Positions 60,801 to 61,884 of a DNA stretch of 64,000 nucleotides are shown here, in pieces. The stretch's first letter is position 1. Every line of letters starts with the position of its first letter. A program made the translations under genes and the position numbers. Origin of the DNA: Branchipolynoe longqiensis (taxonomy: Eukaryota; Annelida; Polychaeta; Phyllodocida; Polynoidae). The stretch spans positions 152,556,407 to 152,620,406 of the forward strand of contig CM059186.1 of assembly GCA_030323885.1 (NCBI GenBank). The letters are read 5' to 3'. Under the pieces are notes generated by a model. That model was not told the DNA's origin, searched no databases, and saw only the letters and a list, made by a program, of their open reading frames with translations.

Positions 60801-61884
60801 CAGAAATAAATACATACATAAATAAATACATGCAGAAATGAATACATACAGAAATAAATACATACAGAAATAAATACATACAGAAATAAATACATGCAGA
60901 AATTTCAGAAATGAATACATACAGAAATATATACATACAGAAATAAATACATACAGAAATAAATACATACAGAAATAAATAGATGCAGAAATTTCAGAAA
61001 TGAATACATACAGAAATATATACATACAGAAATAAATACATACAGAAATAAATACATATAGAACTAAATTCAGAAATATTTACATGTATGAATATCTACA
61101 TGTATGAATATATAGAAATGAATATGTACAGAAATGAATATATACTGTCGGAGGCCGTGGGTTCAAGCACTACCCTATTCAAACCAATAATTTACCAAGT
61201 TTTACTGGTGCTGATCGCTACTTATTCTGGTGCGCGGCATACATATAATAGGGTAAGGACTGCTTTGTTTGGTATCAGGATAATGTGACTAATATGATAA
61301 GGACTGGTTTGCTCAGTATCAGGATAATTTGCCTGAGTGGGTAATAGTGCCGGCGGCCTTGTCTTCCATTGGGGCAGCACTAAGTGCGCACTGTTACAAG
61401 TCGATACCCTTCCTGATATGACCCTAGATTGTTTTTTTGGAGTTTTACGTCCTGGCAACATCTAAGTTCATATCAGGACAGGTACTGACTTGTGACAGTG
61501 TGCACTCATGGTGACTTTATAGTGCTGCCTCACTGTGAAATCAGGCCTCTTGCACCATTACCCAATATCCCACTCAGTGACATTATTCTGACACTGAGCT
61601 AACCAGTCCTTGCGCTATCCTGTTAATGCCAAGTGCTAGGCTAGGAAGCGACAAGTATCAATTTGATTAAGTCATTGGTTTGACTTGACCATGAACAAAA
61701 CTCCCCATCTCCCGCACGCCACCGTCTGCTGAGTGCTACACTGACTGCTGCATGTCCGTCTTGGTTCACACACAGGATGCACGTGTACCCGGACAACGAA
61801 CACCCGCTGAGCAAAGTGGACGTCGAGGCGGACGCCTTCATCAACATCTACACCTGGTTCAAGAGCAGGGGCCAGCAGGCATAG
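15851..61884 (+). CDS. APEH: Acylamino-acid-releasing enzyme (acylpeptide hydrolase, peptidase family S9C), 23 coding exons
   Basis: A serine peptidase of the cytosol that removes N-acylated amino acids from short peptides. Joining the 23 exons listed below gives 2136 nt and 711 residues with matching phases at every junction; vertebrate APEH has about 732. Residues up to about 445 form the N-terminal beta-propeller; about 455-711 form the alpha/beta-hydrolase. Seen: HGGP (His485) for the oxyanion region, [19 protein letters not shown] with the nucleophile Ser565, CDRRVPP with Asp653, and NEHPLS with His685. The Ser-Asp spacing (88) and Asp-His spacing (32) equal those of the human triad (587, 675, 707). 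Exon 20 has two alternative copies. Introns carry most of the window's repeats, and intron 16 holds a gene on the other strand. Exon 1 is the least certain part. Confidence 0.92.
15863..17296. other. APEH intron 1, first part: no recognisable gene
   Basis: AT-rich, with stops in all frames. Nothing beyond short A/T runs is recognised. The rest of intron 1 (17297-20923) is filled by the MITEs and satellites listed below. Confidence 0.4.
17297..17612. mobile_element. MITE family I, left part only
   Basis: Starts near CGATTAATCAACTCGGGTC and follows the 45811 copy through ACTACAGCAAAATAGG and TATCCTGCAGGACAGTACC to AGCACAAATGTGACATC, then stops. The right third is missing. Confidence 0.65.
17938..19083. 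mobile_element. MITE family C with GTAGCAGTCACACTACGACG ends
   Basis: The left end GTAGCAGTCACACTACGACG is repeated inverted on the right (GTCGTCGTAGTGTGACTGCT). The interior flanks are rich in GACGACA words. About 780 bp of the middle is simple-sequence satellite. Open frames here are low-complexity by-products. Confidence 0.75.
18088..18872. repeat. Compound microsatellite forming a long inverted repeat
   Basis: The left arm is TGTGTCTGTG-type, then CTCACTCTGACTCTCAGTCTG. The centre is AGAGTGAGAGTCAGACTG-type. The right arm ends with GAGTGAGG then CACACACAGAGACACAG. The stretch from about 18280 to 18345 is the reverse complement of about 18689-18750, junction included, so the single strand can fold into a long hairpin. 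All six frames are open by periodicity. Confidence 0.9.
19548..20004. mobile_element. MITE family D (AGATAAAAGATTCACCC ends)
   Basis: Left end TAGATAAAGGATTCACCCCG with TACTTGCAGTACATGGG; right end GTACTGCAAC, then about 55 bp of T-rich insert, then GAATCTTTTATCTA. The interior TTGCATTCTCTCCCATTTCA and CCATTTGATACTGGAGCCAG matches the copy at 25497-25900. Confidence 0.7.
20058..20360. repeat. Tandem duplication, unit about 140-160 bp
   Basis: The block from ATTAATCAACTATGTACATA through TTAAAGCTGAAGCTGTGACC to GATGGACCAGCAGAACTTGG occurs twice in a row, at about 20058-20220 and 20221-20360. The copies differ by small changes and one short deletion. Confidence 0.8.
20391..20828. mobile_element. 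MITE family A, complete copy
   Basis: About 438 bp. Left end TATAGAGGGAGTGTAATGAC, right end GCACTCCCTCTATA, so the last bases are inverted repeats. CATATTGGATTACAT near the left and ATCCAAGATGG near the right also face each other. Non-coding. Confidence 0.8.
20924..21138 (+). CDS. APEH: APEH exon 2 (residues 5-76)
   Basis: CTAG acceptor; donor GA|GTATGT. Encodes the N-terminal stretch with YREYSRFPT and [12 protein letters not shown], matching the start of the family before the propeller. Phase 0 in, phase 2 out. Confidence 0.85.
21738..21828 (+). CDS. APEH: APEH exon 3 (residues 76-106)
   Basis: AAAG acceptor and GAG|GTGAGT donor. Encodes [16 protein letters not shown] and KDKQFIE, a conserved strand of the first propeller blade. 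Phase 2 in, phase 0 out. Confidence 0.9.
22075..22318 (+). mobile_element. SINE family 1, head missing
   Basis: Begins at GGAATTGATACTTGTCGCTA and shows all body marks to GAGGACATAAAACCTGCAAC. The tRNA-like head is absent or unrecognisable. Confidence 0.7.
22814..22889 (+). CDS. APEH: APEH exon 4 (residues 107-132)
   Basis: TTAG acceptor, G|GTGAGC donor. Encodes [20 protein letters not shown], which aligns with the conserved VWEKN..LEKHG-type stretch of the family. Phase 0 in, 1 out. Confidence 0.9.
22999..23354. mobile_element. MITE family G, complete copy
   Basis: Ends ATTAAAGTTGCATAGTCCGA and TCGGACGATGCAGCTTTAAA are inverted repeats with TTAA at each outer edge, so a TTAA target is possible. 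The 355-bp interior has GGCAAGTTTGCCAAAACTCTG and the GGTTCTGTTAAATTGACTCA block used to spot other copies. Confidence 0.75.
23818..24030 (+). mobile_element. SINE family 1, diverged copy without tail
   Basis: Shares GGATAGGGCAAGGAC, TCAGGATAATGTGACTGAGT and CAGCACTATAAAGTCA. It stops before the CCTGATATGACC tail. Confidence 0.6.
24166..24488 (+). mobile_element. tRNA-derived SINE, family 2, full length
   Basis: The head GGGATGTAGCTCAGGCAGTA then GCGTGTCCACCTG is tRNA-like (box A). The body has CCACAACTGGTTCATCAAAG, GCAGCAGGTTTCCTCCAAAG and GAATGACCATATGTTTGGCA, and the 3' end TCGTTAAATAAAACAAGCTT. I think it belongs to the widespread molluscan SINEs with this 3' end, but could not check. 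Other copies: 34779 and 42138. Confidence 0.8.
24678..24811 (+). CDS. APEH: APEH exon 5 (residues 132-176)
   Basis: TTAG acceptor. Donor AAG|GTTGGT is weaker than the others. Encodes [20 protein letters not shown], one of the most conserved propeller segments, then a Ser/Pro/Lys-rich linker. Phase 1 in, 0 out. Confidence 0.9.
24880..25495. repeat. Minisatellite in APEH intron 5, unit about 46 bp
   Basis: Units contain ATCCATAGGCCAGTCAGCGG then TTCAGGTGTATGGTTAGTTA. The most regular copies are at about 25135-25420, with longer variants on both sides. One or two detached units recur at 26100-26190. Confidence 0.9.
25497..25900. mobile_element. MITE family D, complete copy
   Basis: Left end ATAAAAGATTCACCCCATAC with TTCCAGTACAGG; right end CTGCAAGTACGGGTGAATC then TTTTATCT. 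The ends are inverted repeats of about 28 bp. It sits inside the 46-bp minisatellite. Confidence 0.8.
26316..26453 (+). CDS. APEH: APEH exon 6 (residues 177-222)
   Basis: TGCAG acceptor and CAG|GTAAGG donor. Encodes [11 protein letters not shown] and SVLCVLDVE, typical of the second blade, and ends VFPGQ. Phase 0 in and out. Confidence 0.92.
26566..26893 (+). mobile_element. SINE family 1, full length
   Basis: Head CCACGGTGGCCGAATCGGTA with box B GGAGTTTGGTTTCC; complete body and tail to ATAACTCCAACAACC. A G-run (26520-26533) lies just before it. Confidence 0.85.
27135..27445 (+). mobile_element. SINE family 1, diverged head
   Basis: The body marks GGATAGGACAAGGACTGG, GGGATATCTGGTCACGG and CAGCACTATAACTATGAAGT are present, and the tail is CCTGATATGGCCTTAGGAG. 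Confidence 0.7.
27478..27569 (+). CDS. APEH: APEH exon 7 (residues 223-253)
   Basis: TACAG acceptor and CG|GTGAGT donor. Encodes [20 protein letters not shown], then RLGMIYC; the VGWxxEPxRLG pattern is diagnostic of the family. Phase 0 in, 2 out. Confidence 0.92.
27949..28280 (-). mobile_element. MITE family I, reverse orientation, one end lost
   Basis: Begins GCCGTATTCGATTAACACGG and includes GGTCACCCGAGTTGC, TGTGCTGGTATCGTCCTG and CTATTTTGCTGTAGTTATA, the reverse of the copy at 45811. The far terminal repeat is missing. Confidence 0.65.
28281..29257. other. Rest of APEH intron 7: no gene
   Basis: A short direct repeat of the type TTTCCGTTTGCTGKATTTTGG appears at 28507 and 28587. Nothing else is recognised. 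Confidence 0.4.
29258..29298 (+). CDS. APEH: APEH exon 8 (residues 253-267), 41-nt small exon
   Basis: TGTAG acceptor, A|GTAAGT donor. Encodes [13 protein letters not shown], the counterpart of the short YYVDL strand. Phase 2 in, 1 out. Confidence 0.85.
29320..29687. mobile_element. MITE family G, diverged
   Basis: Shares TATAATCTACTTTAGTCTGA, GGAGATATTTGAAGTGAAAA and GACAGATTCTATTGAATTGA, and ends CGAATTATGCAGTTTTAA. Confidence 0.55.
29912..30033 (+). CDS. APEH: APEH exon 9 (residues 267-307)
   Basis: TACAG acceptor, ATG|GTAGGT donor. Encodes [18 protein letters not shown], then HFQCAQLVM. The SPR.SPD pattern and the closing CxQL are conserved. Phase 1 in, 0 out. Confidence 0.92.
30048..30722. 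mobile_element. Two MITE family G copies joined end to end
   Basis: The first copy ends CGGACTATGCAACTTTAA at about 30403. The second begins TTTAAAGTTGTGTAGTCCGA at about 30399 and ends ACTATGCAACTTTAAG at 30722, so they share the central TTAA-like junction. The two are about 75-80% alike by eye. Confidence 0.7.
30765..31080 (+). mobile_element. SINE family 1, diverged
   Basis: Body marks GATACTTGTTGCGACCTGGC, GGATAAGGCAAGGACTAG and AGCACTATAAAGTCACC are present, with the tail CCTGAAGTGGCCTTAGAAG. Confidence 0.7.
31081..31534. other. Unassigned part of APEH intron 9
   Basis: No gene. It contains CCTAACCCTAAC once and, at 31520-31540, the short ACTCATACTCATCC repeat that is probably the 3' microsatellite of the next element. 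Confidence 0.35.
31535..32566 (-). pseudogene. 5'-truncated non-LTR retrotransposon reverse transcriptase (Jockey/CR1-like), still open
   Basis: The 343-codon open frame starts inside the polymerase domain with [14 protein letters not shown]. It then has FADDTKLY (the catalytic Asp pair), [17 protein letters not shown], and the C-terminal thumb region with [20 protein letters not shown] and [12 protein letters not shown], to [16 protein letters not shown] text (seen as [13 protein letters not shown]). The endonuclease and the N-terminal polymerase motifs are absent. The uninterrupted frame suggests a recent insertion. A short duplicated stretch (ATAACTACGTGCTGTATTCT) lies at 32573-32620, beside the truncated end. 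Confidence 0.85.
32903..33225 (+). mobile_element. SINE family 1, full length
   Basis: Head GGTCGCGGTGGCCGAATCGG, box B GGGAGTTCCGACC; body complete; tail CCTGATATGACTTTAGATG, then GTAAAACCCCAAC. It ends 24 bp before APEH exon 10, close to that exon's branch-point zone. Confidence 0.8.
33249..33306 (+). CDS. APEH: APEH exon 10 (residues 308-327)
   Basis: CCCGCAG acceptor and G|GTAGCT donor. Encodes [19 protein letters not shown], matching the YDWxTK..VV.DVV pattern of the family. Phase 0 in, 1 out. Confidence 0.88.
33513..33945 (+). mobile_element. SINE family 1 fragment interrupted by MITE family F
   Basis: SINE body marks (AGGATAGGGGAAGGACTGG, GGGGCAGCAACACTATAAAA, CCGTCCTGAAGTGACCTTA) stop at 33644 and resume at about 33920 with GAGTTTGCTAGGACGTAAG. 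Confidence 0.7.
33645..33917. mobile_element. MITE family F inserted in a SINE tail, TTA target duplication
   Basis: Ends TGGCTGGCGCACACCTCCCG and CGGTAGGTGTGTACTAGGCA are imperfect inverted repeats, and TTA lies outside each end. TTA/TAA targets are typical of PIF/Harbinger, so this may be a non-autonomous Harbinger derivative. The interior has internal inverted words around AATCGCGAATCGCAATCG. Confidence 0.7.
33984..34084 (+). CDS. APEH: APEH exon 11 (residues 327-360)
   Basis: TGTAG acceptor, GTG|GTGAGT donor. Encodes [20 protein letters not shown], then LVLSTQSRS. The LP..CWS.D..R pattern is conserved. Phase 1 in, 0 out. Confidence 0.92.
34286..34340 (+). CDS. APEH: APEH exon 12 (residues 361-379)
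   Basis: TTCAG acceptor and G|GTGAGT donor. Encodes [18 protein letters not shown], a propeller strand with the VDT...G.VT pattern. Phase 0 in, 1 out. Confidence 0.9.
34365..34560. mobile_element. MITE family G fragment
   Basis: Shares CATATGCTTCCGCAATAACA, then GGTTCTATTAAATTGACTTA, with the complete copies. Both terminal repeats are missing. Confidence 0.5.
34779..35045 (+). mobile_element. SINE family 2, internally deleted
   Basis: Head GGGACGTAGCTCAGGGAGTA and 3' end TCGTTAAATAAAACAAACGT are present. The middle, with GTCTGTGGGAAAG, is missing. A G27 run (34664-34690) lies upstream. Confidence 0.75.
35194..35288 (+). CDS. APEH: APEH exon 13 (residues 379-410)
   Basis: ACCAG acceptor and CTG|GTGAGT donor. 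Encodes [19 protein letters not shown], then PNQPNFL. Phase 1 in, 0 out. Confidence 0.9.
35571..35872 (+). mobile_element. SINE family 1, full length
   Basis: Head CGCGGTGGCCGATTCGGTAG, box B GGGAGTTCGATTCC, complete body, tail ACCTTAGATGTTGGCTGGAC then an AAC-rich end. Confidence 0.85.
35940..36110. repeat. Relative of the 361-bp tandem unit at 38702
   Basis: Two imperfect halves each read ACTAATGTTGTGRGT, then a GCTCAGTGGAAAAGG-like stretch. The same words occur in the unit duplicated at 38702-39420. No coding capacity. Confidence 0.5.
36259..36400 (+). CDS. APEH: APEH exon 14 (residues 411-458)
   Basis: GTGTAG acceptor and G|GTAAGA donor. Encodes [20 protein letters not shown], then [12 protein letters not shown]; closes the propeller and leads to the hydrolase domain. 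Phase 0 in, 1 out. Confidence 0.88.
36630..37012. mobile_element. MITE family G, diverged copy with extra insert
   Basis: Shares GTAAATGTTATTTTAAAGGG, GGAGATATTGGAAGTTTG and GTGCACCAGTATCTG. Both ends are poorly preserved. Confidence 0.5.
37296..37379 (+). CDS. APEH: APEH exon 15 (residues 458-485)
   Basis: CCACAG acceptor, G|GTAAGC donor. Encodes [10 protein letters not shown] and PPLVVYPH. His485 opens the HGGP motif that shapes the oxyanion hole of S9 peptidases. Phase 1 in and out. Confidence 0.92.
37403..37728 (+). mobile_element. SINE family 1, diverged head
   Basis: Head CCAAGATGGCTAAATCGATA, body to GGACGTAAAGCCACAAC. A (GGTT)n microsatellite follows at 37808-37862. Confidence 0.75.
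37960..38224. mobile_element. MITE family G, internally deleted, followed by (TTTA)n
   Basis: Starts AGCATTGCATAGTCCTATTG and ends TGGACTACGCAGCTTTAAG. A TTTA microsatellite follows at 38237-38260. Confidence 0.6.
38265..38700. other. Possible LTR-derived stretch in APEH intron 15
   Basis: The part ending AAATAAACCAGATAAAGATC, then CAGTGTGTCGTTCTTCC, resembles the end of the stretch 56700-57020 (GAATAAACCAG, then GGCGTTCTTCC). Such endings are common in molluscan Ty3-like LTRs. No pair of ends or target duplication was found. Confidence 0.35.
38702..39423. repeat. Tandem duplication with a 361-bp period
   Basis: GAGCCGATCCATCATGTTAT at 38702 recurs at 39063, and the two copies are nearly identical, differing at only a few positions. 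The duplication is therefore recent. The second copy ends in a T-run and AGAGC. Open frames here are chance. Confidence 0.92.
39424..41288. other. APEH intron 15, remaining part
   Basis: A reverse SINE family 1 fragment (TTGCCCTATCCTAGTCATGC, then GACAAGTATAAATTG) lies at about 39800-39890. A C10 with ACAC run is at 40350-40375. 41018-41127 is the last exon of the antisense gene, so that exon lies in APEH intron 15. Otherwise no gene is recognised. Confidence 0.4.
41018..41127 (-). CDS. Antisense gene exon 6: transmembrane segment and stop
   Basis: CACAG acceptor at 41128-41132; reading [10 protein letters not shown] then a 20-residue hydrophobic run, SRRQR and TAG. The TAG overlaps a GTAGGT word, so a further donor there (AG|GTAGGT) is possible but not needed. 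Confidence 0.7.
41018..47118 (-). CDS. Unrecognised type I membrane protein with two six-cysteine modules, antisense to APEH introns 15-16
   Basis: Six exons on the - strand join in phase: 47118-47079, 46448-46352, 45229-45066, 43847-43727, 42794-42649, 41127-41018; 678 nt, 225 residues. [13 protein letters not shown] looks like a signal peptide, with cleavage probably after Gly16-Ala18. The mature part has 12 Cys in two sets of six (22, 30, 45, 57, 65, 95 and 102, 115, 140, 149, 157, 178); both sets contain a C-x7-C pair. N-glycosylation sequons are at Asn46, 114, 134 and 170. A hydrophobic span (about 196-220) is followed by SRRQR and the stop, so a nearly tail-less type I protein is predicted. 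I do not recognise the family. The last exon lies in APEH intron 15, the other five in intron 16, with APEH exon 16 between them. The intron after exon 3 has a GC donor. Confidence 0.72.
41382..41462 (+). CDS. APEH: APEH exon 16 (residues 486-513)
   Basis: TTCAG acceptor, G|GTAAGT donor. Encodes [20 protein letters not shown], then LGYAVLL; completes the HGGP motif and the next strand of the hydrolase fold. Phase 1 in and out. Confidence 0.93.
41546..41954. mobile_element. MITE family E (CAGGGATGAAAG ends)
   Basis: Left end GCAGGGATGAAAGATTTCC, right end CACTTTCATCCCTG are inverted repeats. The interior near the left has TTTCGCGGATTTCCGCGATT. A CAGGG start recalls hAT elements, but an 8-bp target duplication was not evident. 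Other copies: 54916-55259, fragments at 35300 and 55497. Confidence 0.7.
42070..42385. mobile_element. SINE family 1 fragment (-) joined to SINE family 2 fragment (+)
   Basis: 42070-42125 reads as reversed family 1 (TTGCCCTATCCTAGCAGTGA). From 42138 the family 2 body follows (CCAACCAGTGGTCCACAACT to TCATTAAATAAAACACGCTT), without its tRNA head. Confidence 0.65.
42649..42794 (-). CDS. Antisense gene exon 5 (second cysteine module, C-terminal half)
   Basis: TACAG acceptor and G|GTCAGG donor. Encodes [20 protein letters not shown], then NYTAVDNHC. If the donor is not used, the frame runs on for 28 more codons to TAA at 42564, giving a version with no membrane segment. Confidence 0.72.
42985..43110 (-). 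mobile_element. SINE family 1 fragment, reverse
   Basis: GAGCAAACCAGTCCTTGCAC, then TATCCTATTAATGCC and GTGGCGACAAGTATAAATG, are the reverse complement of the SINE body. Confidence 0.6.
43255..43620. repeat. Minisatellite, unit about 75-80 bp
   Basis: About four and a half units of GTGATTGGTGGAGCYGCAT, then AGGTGTGGGAG, TCCAGTTTGAAGACAGA and GAGTTTGAGTGAGTCT. It lies in the intron between antisense exons 4 and 5. Confidence 0.85.
43727..43847 (-). CDS. Antisense gene exon 4 (second cysteine module, N-terminal half)
   Basis: TTCAG acceptor and AC|GTGAGT donor. Encodes [20 protein letters not shown], then GDNVSAFC, with sequons at NCT and NVS. Phase 1 in, 2 out. Confidence 0.75.
43930..44400. 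other. AT-rich intron stretch
   Basis: The AGAAACATATATTTACATAA motif is repeated at about 44032 and 44088. No gene or mobile-element ends are seen. Confidence 0.4.
44410..44982. mobile_element. MITE family G with its right end present three times in tandem
   Basis: After the usual left part (TGCATGGTCTGATGGTTTTG) the last roughly 96 bp, from AATAAGTGTATCAGTATCTA to CATCGGACGATGCAGCTTT, occur three times in a row (ending at about 44785, 44884 and 44982). Confidence 0.8.
45066..45229 (-). CDS. Antisense gene exon 3 (first cysteine module), with a GC splice donor
   Basis: TTCAG acceptor. The donor reads GAAG|GCAAGC, the accepted GC-AG consensus, and the phase fits exon 4. Encodes [20 protein letters not shown] and [12 protein letters not shown]-rich run (C17 on +) follows in the intron. 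Confidence 0.73.
45262..45552. mobile_element. MITE family G, rearranged
   Basis: Starts TTAAAGGTGCATAATCCAAT. An inverted end (TAGAGTTGCATAGTCCGATT) appears in the middle at 45382, and the stretch closes TTAATTGGATTATGCCACTT. Confidence 0.55.
45650..45800 (+). mobile_element. SINE family 1 fragment
   Basis: Body marks GAAAGGACTGGTTGG, GATAATGTGACTGAGTGGGA and AGCACAATAGTGTCG. The tail is missing; a MITE family I begins 11 bp later. Confidence 0.6.
45811..46277. mobile_element. MITE family I, complete copy
   Basis: Left end CGTATTCGATTAATCAACTC, then GGGTCACCCGAG; right end CTCGGGTGACCCGAG, then TTAATCGAATACG. These are inverted repeats of roughly 35 bp. The 467-bp element is non-coding. 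Confidence 0.85.
46352..46448 (-). CDS. Antisense gene exon 2 (start of the mature protein)
   Basis: CACACAG acceptor and AA|GTGAGT donor. Encodes [19 protein letters not shown] to LLPHIQC. Phase 1 in, 2 out. Confidence 0.72.
46606..46700 (-). mobile_element. tRNA-derived SINE, family 3, head
   Basis: On the - strand it reads GAGCCTAGGTGATGTAATGG (box A), then GGTTCGAATCC (box B), then CTAGGCGCAATA. The outer GCCTAG / CTAGGC words can pair as an acceptor stem. Other copies: 57375-57470 and 57695-57790. Confidence 0.7.
46798..47065 (+). mobile_element. SINE family 1
   Basis: Body from GTCAAACCAATGACTTTTAA to GGACGTAAAACAACAAGC. The head is degraded. It ends a few bases from antisense exon 1. 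Confidence 0.75.
47079..47118 (-). CDS. Antisense gene exon 1: signal peptide
   Basis: ATG and 12 further codons ([13 protein letters not shown]), then C|GTAAGT. The frame stays open upstream to an ATG at 47265, but the start at 47118 places the hydrophobic run at the N-terminus, as a signal peptide needs. Confidence 0.7.
47119..47760 (-). promoter_or_regulatory. GC-rich stretch upstream of the antisense gene, possible promoter
   Basis: GC content is far above that of the surrounding intron, with several CpG words (for example 47211-47250) and C-runs at 47660-47690. It lies directly 5' of the antisense start. Promoter activity is inferred. Confidence 0.35.
47761..49190. other. APEH intron 16, unassigned part
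   Basis: A few degenerate units related to the 20-bp array (CTGGAACAACTGTCGTCTGC) are at 47915-47965. Otherwise there is no gene or recognised repeat. Confidence 0.4.
49193..49440. repeat. 20-bp minisatellite (GTCTGCTTGGAACAAGTGCC type)
   Basis: About 12 units. Because 20 is not a multiple of 3, each frame repeats every 60 bp, which opens frames on both strands without real coding. It lies 2 kb upstream of the antisense gene. Confidence 0.92.
49867..50185 (-). mobile_element. SINE family 1, reverse, full length
   Basis: Starts at the tail (GAGTCTTACGTCCTGGCAAC, TCTAAGGTCATATCAGGATG), passes the body and ends with the reversed head GTAGAGC-type, TACTGATTCGGCAACCGC. Confidence 0.8.
50190..51070. 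other. End of APEH intron 16, unassigned
   Basis: AT-rich, with a G-run at 50745-50764. No gene or repeat family recognised. Confidence 0.4.
51079..51167 (+). CDS. APEH: APEH exon 17 (residues 513-542)
   Basis: TTGCAG acceptor, CAG|GTAGGG donor. Encodes [20 protein letters not shown], then GTQDVKDCQ, nearly invariant in the family. Phase 1 in, 0 out. Confidence 0.95.
51232..51885. mobile_element. Cluster of SINE family 1 copies: reverse, forward, and a forward tail
   Basis: 51232-51525 is reversed (GATCTAAGGTCATATCGGGA to GATGACCTTCTGC). 51525-51772 is forward (TATACTTGTCGCGTCCTAAC to CCAGGACGTAAAACTCC). 51825-51885 is only the tail (GTCCTGATATGACCGTAAAT). Confidence 0.7.
51890..52665. other. 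APEH intron 17, unassigned
   Basis: No gene or recognised repeat. A stretch at 52330-52520 resembles 24105-24600 (ACATAACGGGTGTCCCGTCATTGG; AGCTGATCACAGAGGTCACT), so another dispersed repeat may be present there. Confidence 0.4.
52670..53100. repeat. Simple tandem array, TTCATTCACTCACTCT / TTTATTTACTCACTCT type, 16-bp unit
   Basis: About 25 imperfect 16-bp units, then CACACACACA at 53109-53125. Open frames of Thr/His/Ser/Phe repeats are chance. Confidence 0.9.
53292..53402 (+). CDS. APEH: APEH exon 18 (residues 543-579), with the catalytic serine
   Basis: TTCCAG acceptor, CCG|GTTAGT donor. Encodes [20 protein letters not shown]; Ser565 (codon 53358-53360) in GGSHGG is the nucleophile. Phase 0 in and out. 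Confidence 0.95.
53594..54358 (+). mobile_element. SINE family 1 copy split by a second family 1 copy
   Basis: The outer copy runs 53594-53950 and its tail resumes at 54329 (GATGTTGCCAGGATGTAAAA). The inner copy lies between. Confidence 0.8.
53951..54314 (+). mobile_element. SINE family 1, full length, with 14-bp target duplication
   Basis: Flanked by CCGTTCTGACCTTA at 53937-53950 and 54315-54328. Head CCGGGCGAGGTGGCCGAATC, box B GAGTTCGATTCCCGG, complete body, and an AAC-rich tail. The best-preserved copy in the window. Confidence 0.92.
54916..55259. mobile_element. MITE family E, complete copy
   Basis: Ends CAGGGATGAAAGATCTCCGC and CACTTTCATCCCTG are inverted. The interior near both ends holds TTTCGCGGATTT / ATTCGCCG-type words. 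Confidence 0.75.
55497..55806 (+). mobile_element. MITE family E fragment followed by SINE family 1 3' half
   Basis: 55497-55665 starts CAGGGATGAGAGATTTCTGA. From 55668 the SINE body begins at GTGGGATATCGGGTCATGGC and ends GTGTAAAACACAAC. It stops 38 bp before APEH exon 19. Confidence 0.6.
55844..55892 (+). CDS. APEH: APEH exon 19 (residues 580-596)
   Basis: TTCACAG acceptor, A|GTGAGT donor. Encodes [16 protein letters not shown]; the RNPVIN core is conserved just after the catalytic serine. Phase 0 in, 1 out. Confidence 0.93.
56100..56450. mobile_element. Probable MITE with GGGTCCGTCTCGGAGGCG ends
   Basis: The left CAGGGTCCGTCTCGGAGGCG, then CCTCGGAGATG, is mirrored on the right by GAGGCGCCTCCAAGACGG, then ACCCTGAACAGGGCCCTGG. 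The imperfect inverted repeats face each other over about 320 bp of non-coding sequence. Confidence 0.55.
56580..57060. mobile_element. Possible solo LTR (about 56700-57020) between two copies of an AT-rich word
   Basis: TGTAAAATATTTATATTTTA, then CATGTCAAATA, occurs at 56589 and at 57019. The GC-rich stretch between them ends GAATAAACCAG, then GGCGTTCTTCCGTGAGTG, like molluscan Ty3-type LTR ends. Exact ends were not established. Confidence 0.4.
57305..57865 (-). mobile_element. SINE family 3, two tandem copies with shared flanks
   Basis: Both copies contain the reversed tRNA head (CTAGAGCGGGACTCG, then CTAACCATTACACCACCTAG) and the same 3' flank (CCATACTACCCACGCCTACC, then TGTCTATGTRGTTACTTGCTGAGAG on both). 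The whole unit, about 325 bp with the spacer, looks duplicated. Confidence 0.75.
57870..58235. other. End of APEH intron 19
   Basis: AT-rich; no gene or recognised repeat. The part from about 58160 (CTAGTTACACCTGTTGTTC) resembles 58331-58350 (GTTTAGTTACACCTGGAAC), the left part of the exon-20 duplication. Confidence 0.45.
58236..58266 (+). CDS. APEH: APEH alternative exon 20a (residues 596-606)
   Basis: TTCAG acceptor, TC|GTAAGT donor, 31 nt. It is read in the same phase as 20b and encodes [10 protein letters not shown] in place of [10 protein letters not shown]. The reading is intact, and both splice sites are good. Together with 20b it would shift the frame, so it is expected to replace 20b when used. 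The conserved Trp of the family becomes Ser and Met becomes Lys. Confidence 0.65.
58370..58400 (+). CDS. APEH: APEH exon 20b (residues 596-606), the conserved version
   Basis: ATTCAG acceptor, TG|GTAAGT donor, 31 nt. Encodes [10 protein letters not shown], closest to the family pattern (DIPDW). Phase 1 in, 2 out. Starts 134 bp after the start of 20a. Confidence 0.88.
58885..59063 (-). mobile_element. Non-LTR retrotransposon 3' fragment, internally deleted
   Basis: Reversed relative to 13233-13878: CATCATCATCATCATGCTG, GTCGGTCGCTATGCGAC, then AGTTACCAGCGGCACTCTCT. The coding part present at 13577-13834 is missing. Confidence 0.65.
59498..59600 (+). CDS. APEH: APEH exon 21 (residues 606-640)
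   Basis: CACACAG acceptor, CAG|GTAACG donor. Encodes [20 protein letters not shown], then [15 protein letters not shown] is conserved. Phase 2 in, 0 out. Confidence 0.92.
59640..60530. repeat. Minisatellite in APEH intron 21, unit about 74 bp, 12 copies
   Basis: Unit: TTTAGTTGAGTTGTCTGTCT, then ATAGATTAGCGGTACCAGAA, TTGTAGTGTTCAGATAACAG, CTCTCCAGCACAGC. Copies are highly alike, and the last two are more diverged. Confidence 0.95.
60662..60768 (+). CDS. APEH: APEH exon 22 (residues 641-676), with the catalytic aspartate
   Basis: CTACAG acceptor, AG|GTATTA donor. Encodes [20 protein letters not shown], then [12 protein letters not shown]; Asp653 in CDRRVP is the triad Asp. Phase 0 in, 2 out. 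Confidence 0.95.
60795..61145. repeat. 16-bp tandem array (AAATAAATACATACAG type)
   Basis: About 20 units with a larger periodicity: ATGCAGAAATTTCAGAAATG breaks the array at about 60895 and 60984. Not coding. Confidence 0.92.
61146..61432 (+). mobile_element. SINE family 1, diverged
   Basis: Body marks AGGGTAAGGACTG and ATCAGGATAATGTGACT appear with part duplicated (61257-61280 and 61296-61330), then GGGGCAGCACTAAG and CCTGATATGACCCTAGAT. Confidence 0.6.
61433..61735 (-). mobile_element. SINE family 1, reverse
   Basis: TTTTTTTGGAGTTTTACGTC, then CTGGCAACATCTAAG and GTGACTTTATAGTGCTGCC, to TCCCGCACGCC. It faces the copy at 61146 tail to tail, which would let the transcript fold. It ends 41 bp before APEH exon 23. 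Confidence 0.75.
61776..61884 (+). CDS. APEH: APEH exon 23 (residues 676-711 and stop), with the catalytic histidine
   Basis: CACACAG acceptor; TAG at 61882-61884. Encodes [20 protein letters not shown], then [15 protein letters not shown]. His685 is the triad His. Phase 2 in. Confidence 0.95.

Noticed and set aside
59640..61100. CRISPR-like arrays
   Set aside because: The repeats are directly adjacent minisatellites without unique spacers, and the genome is eukaryotic.
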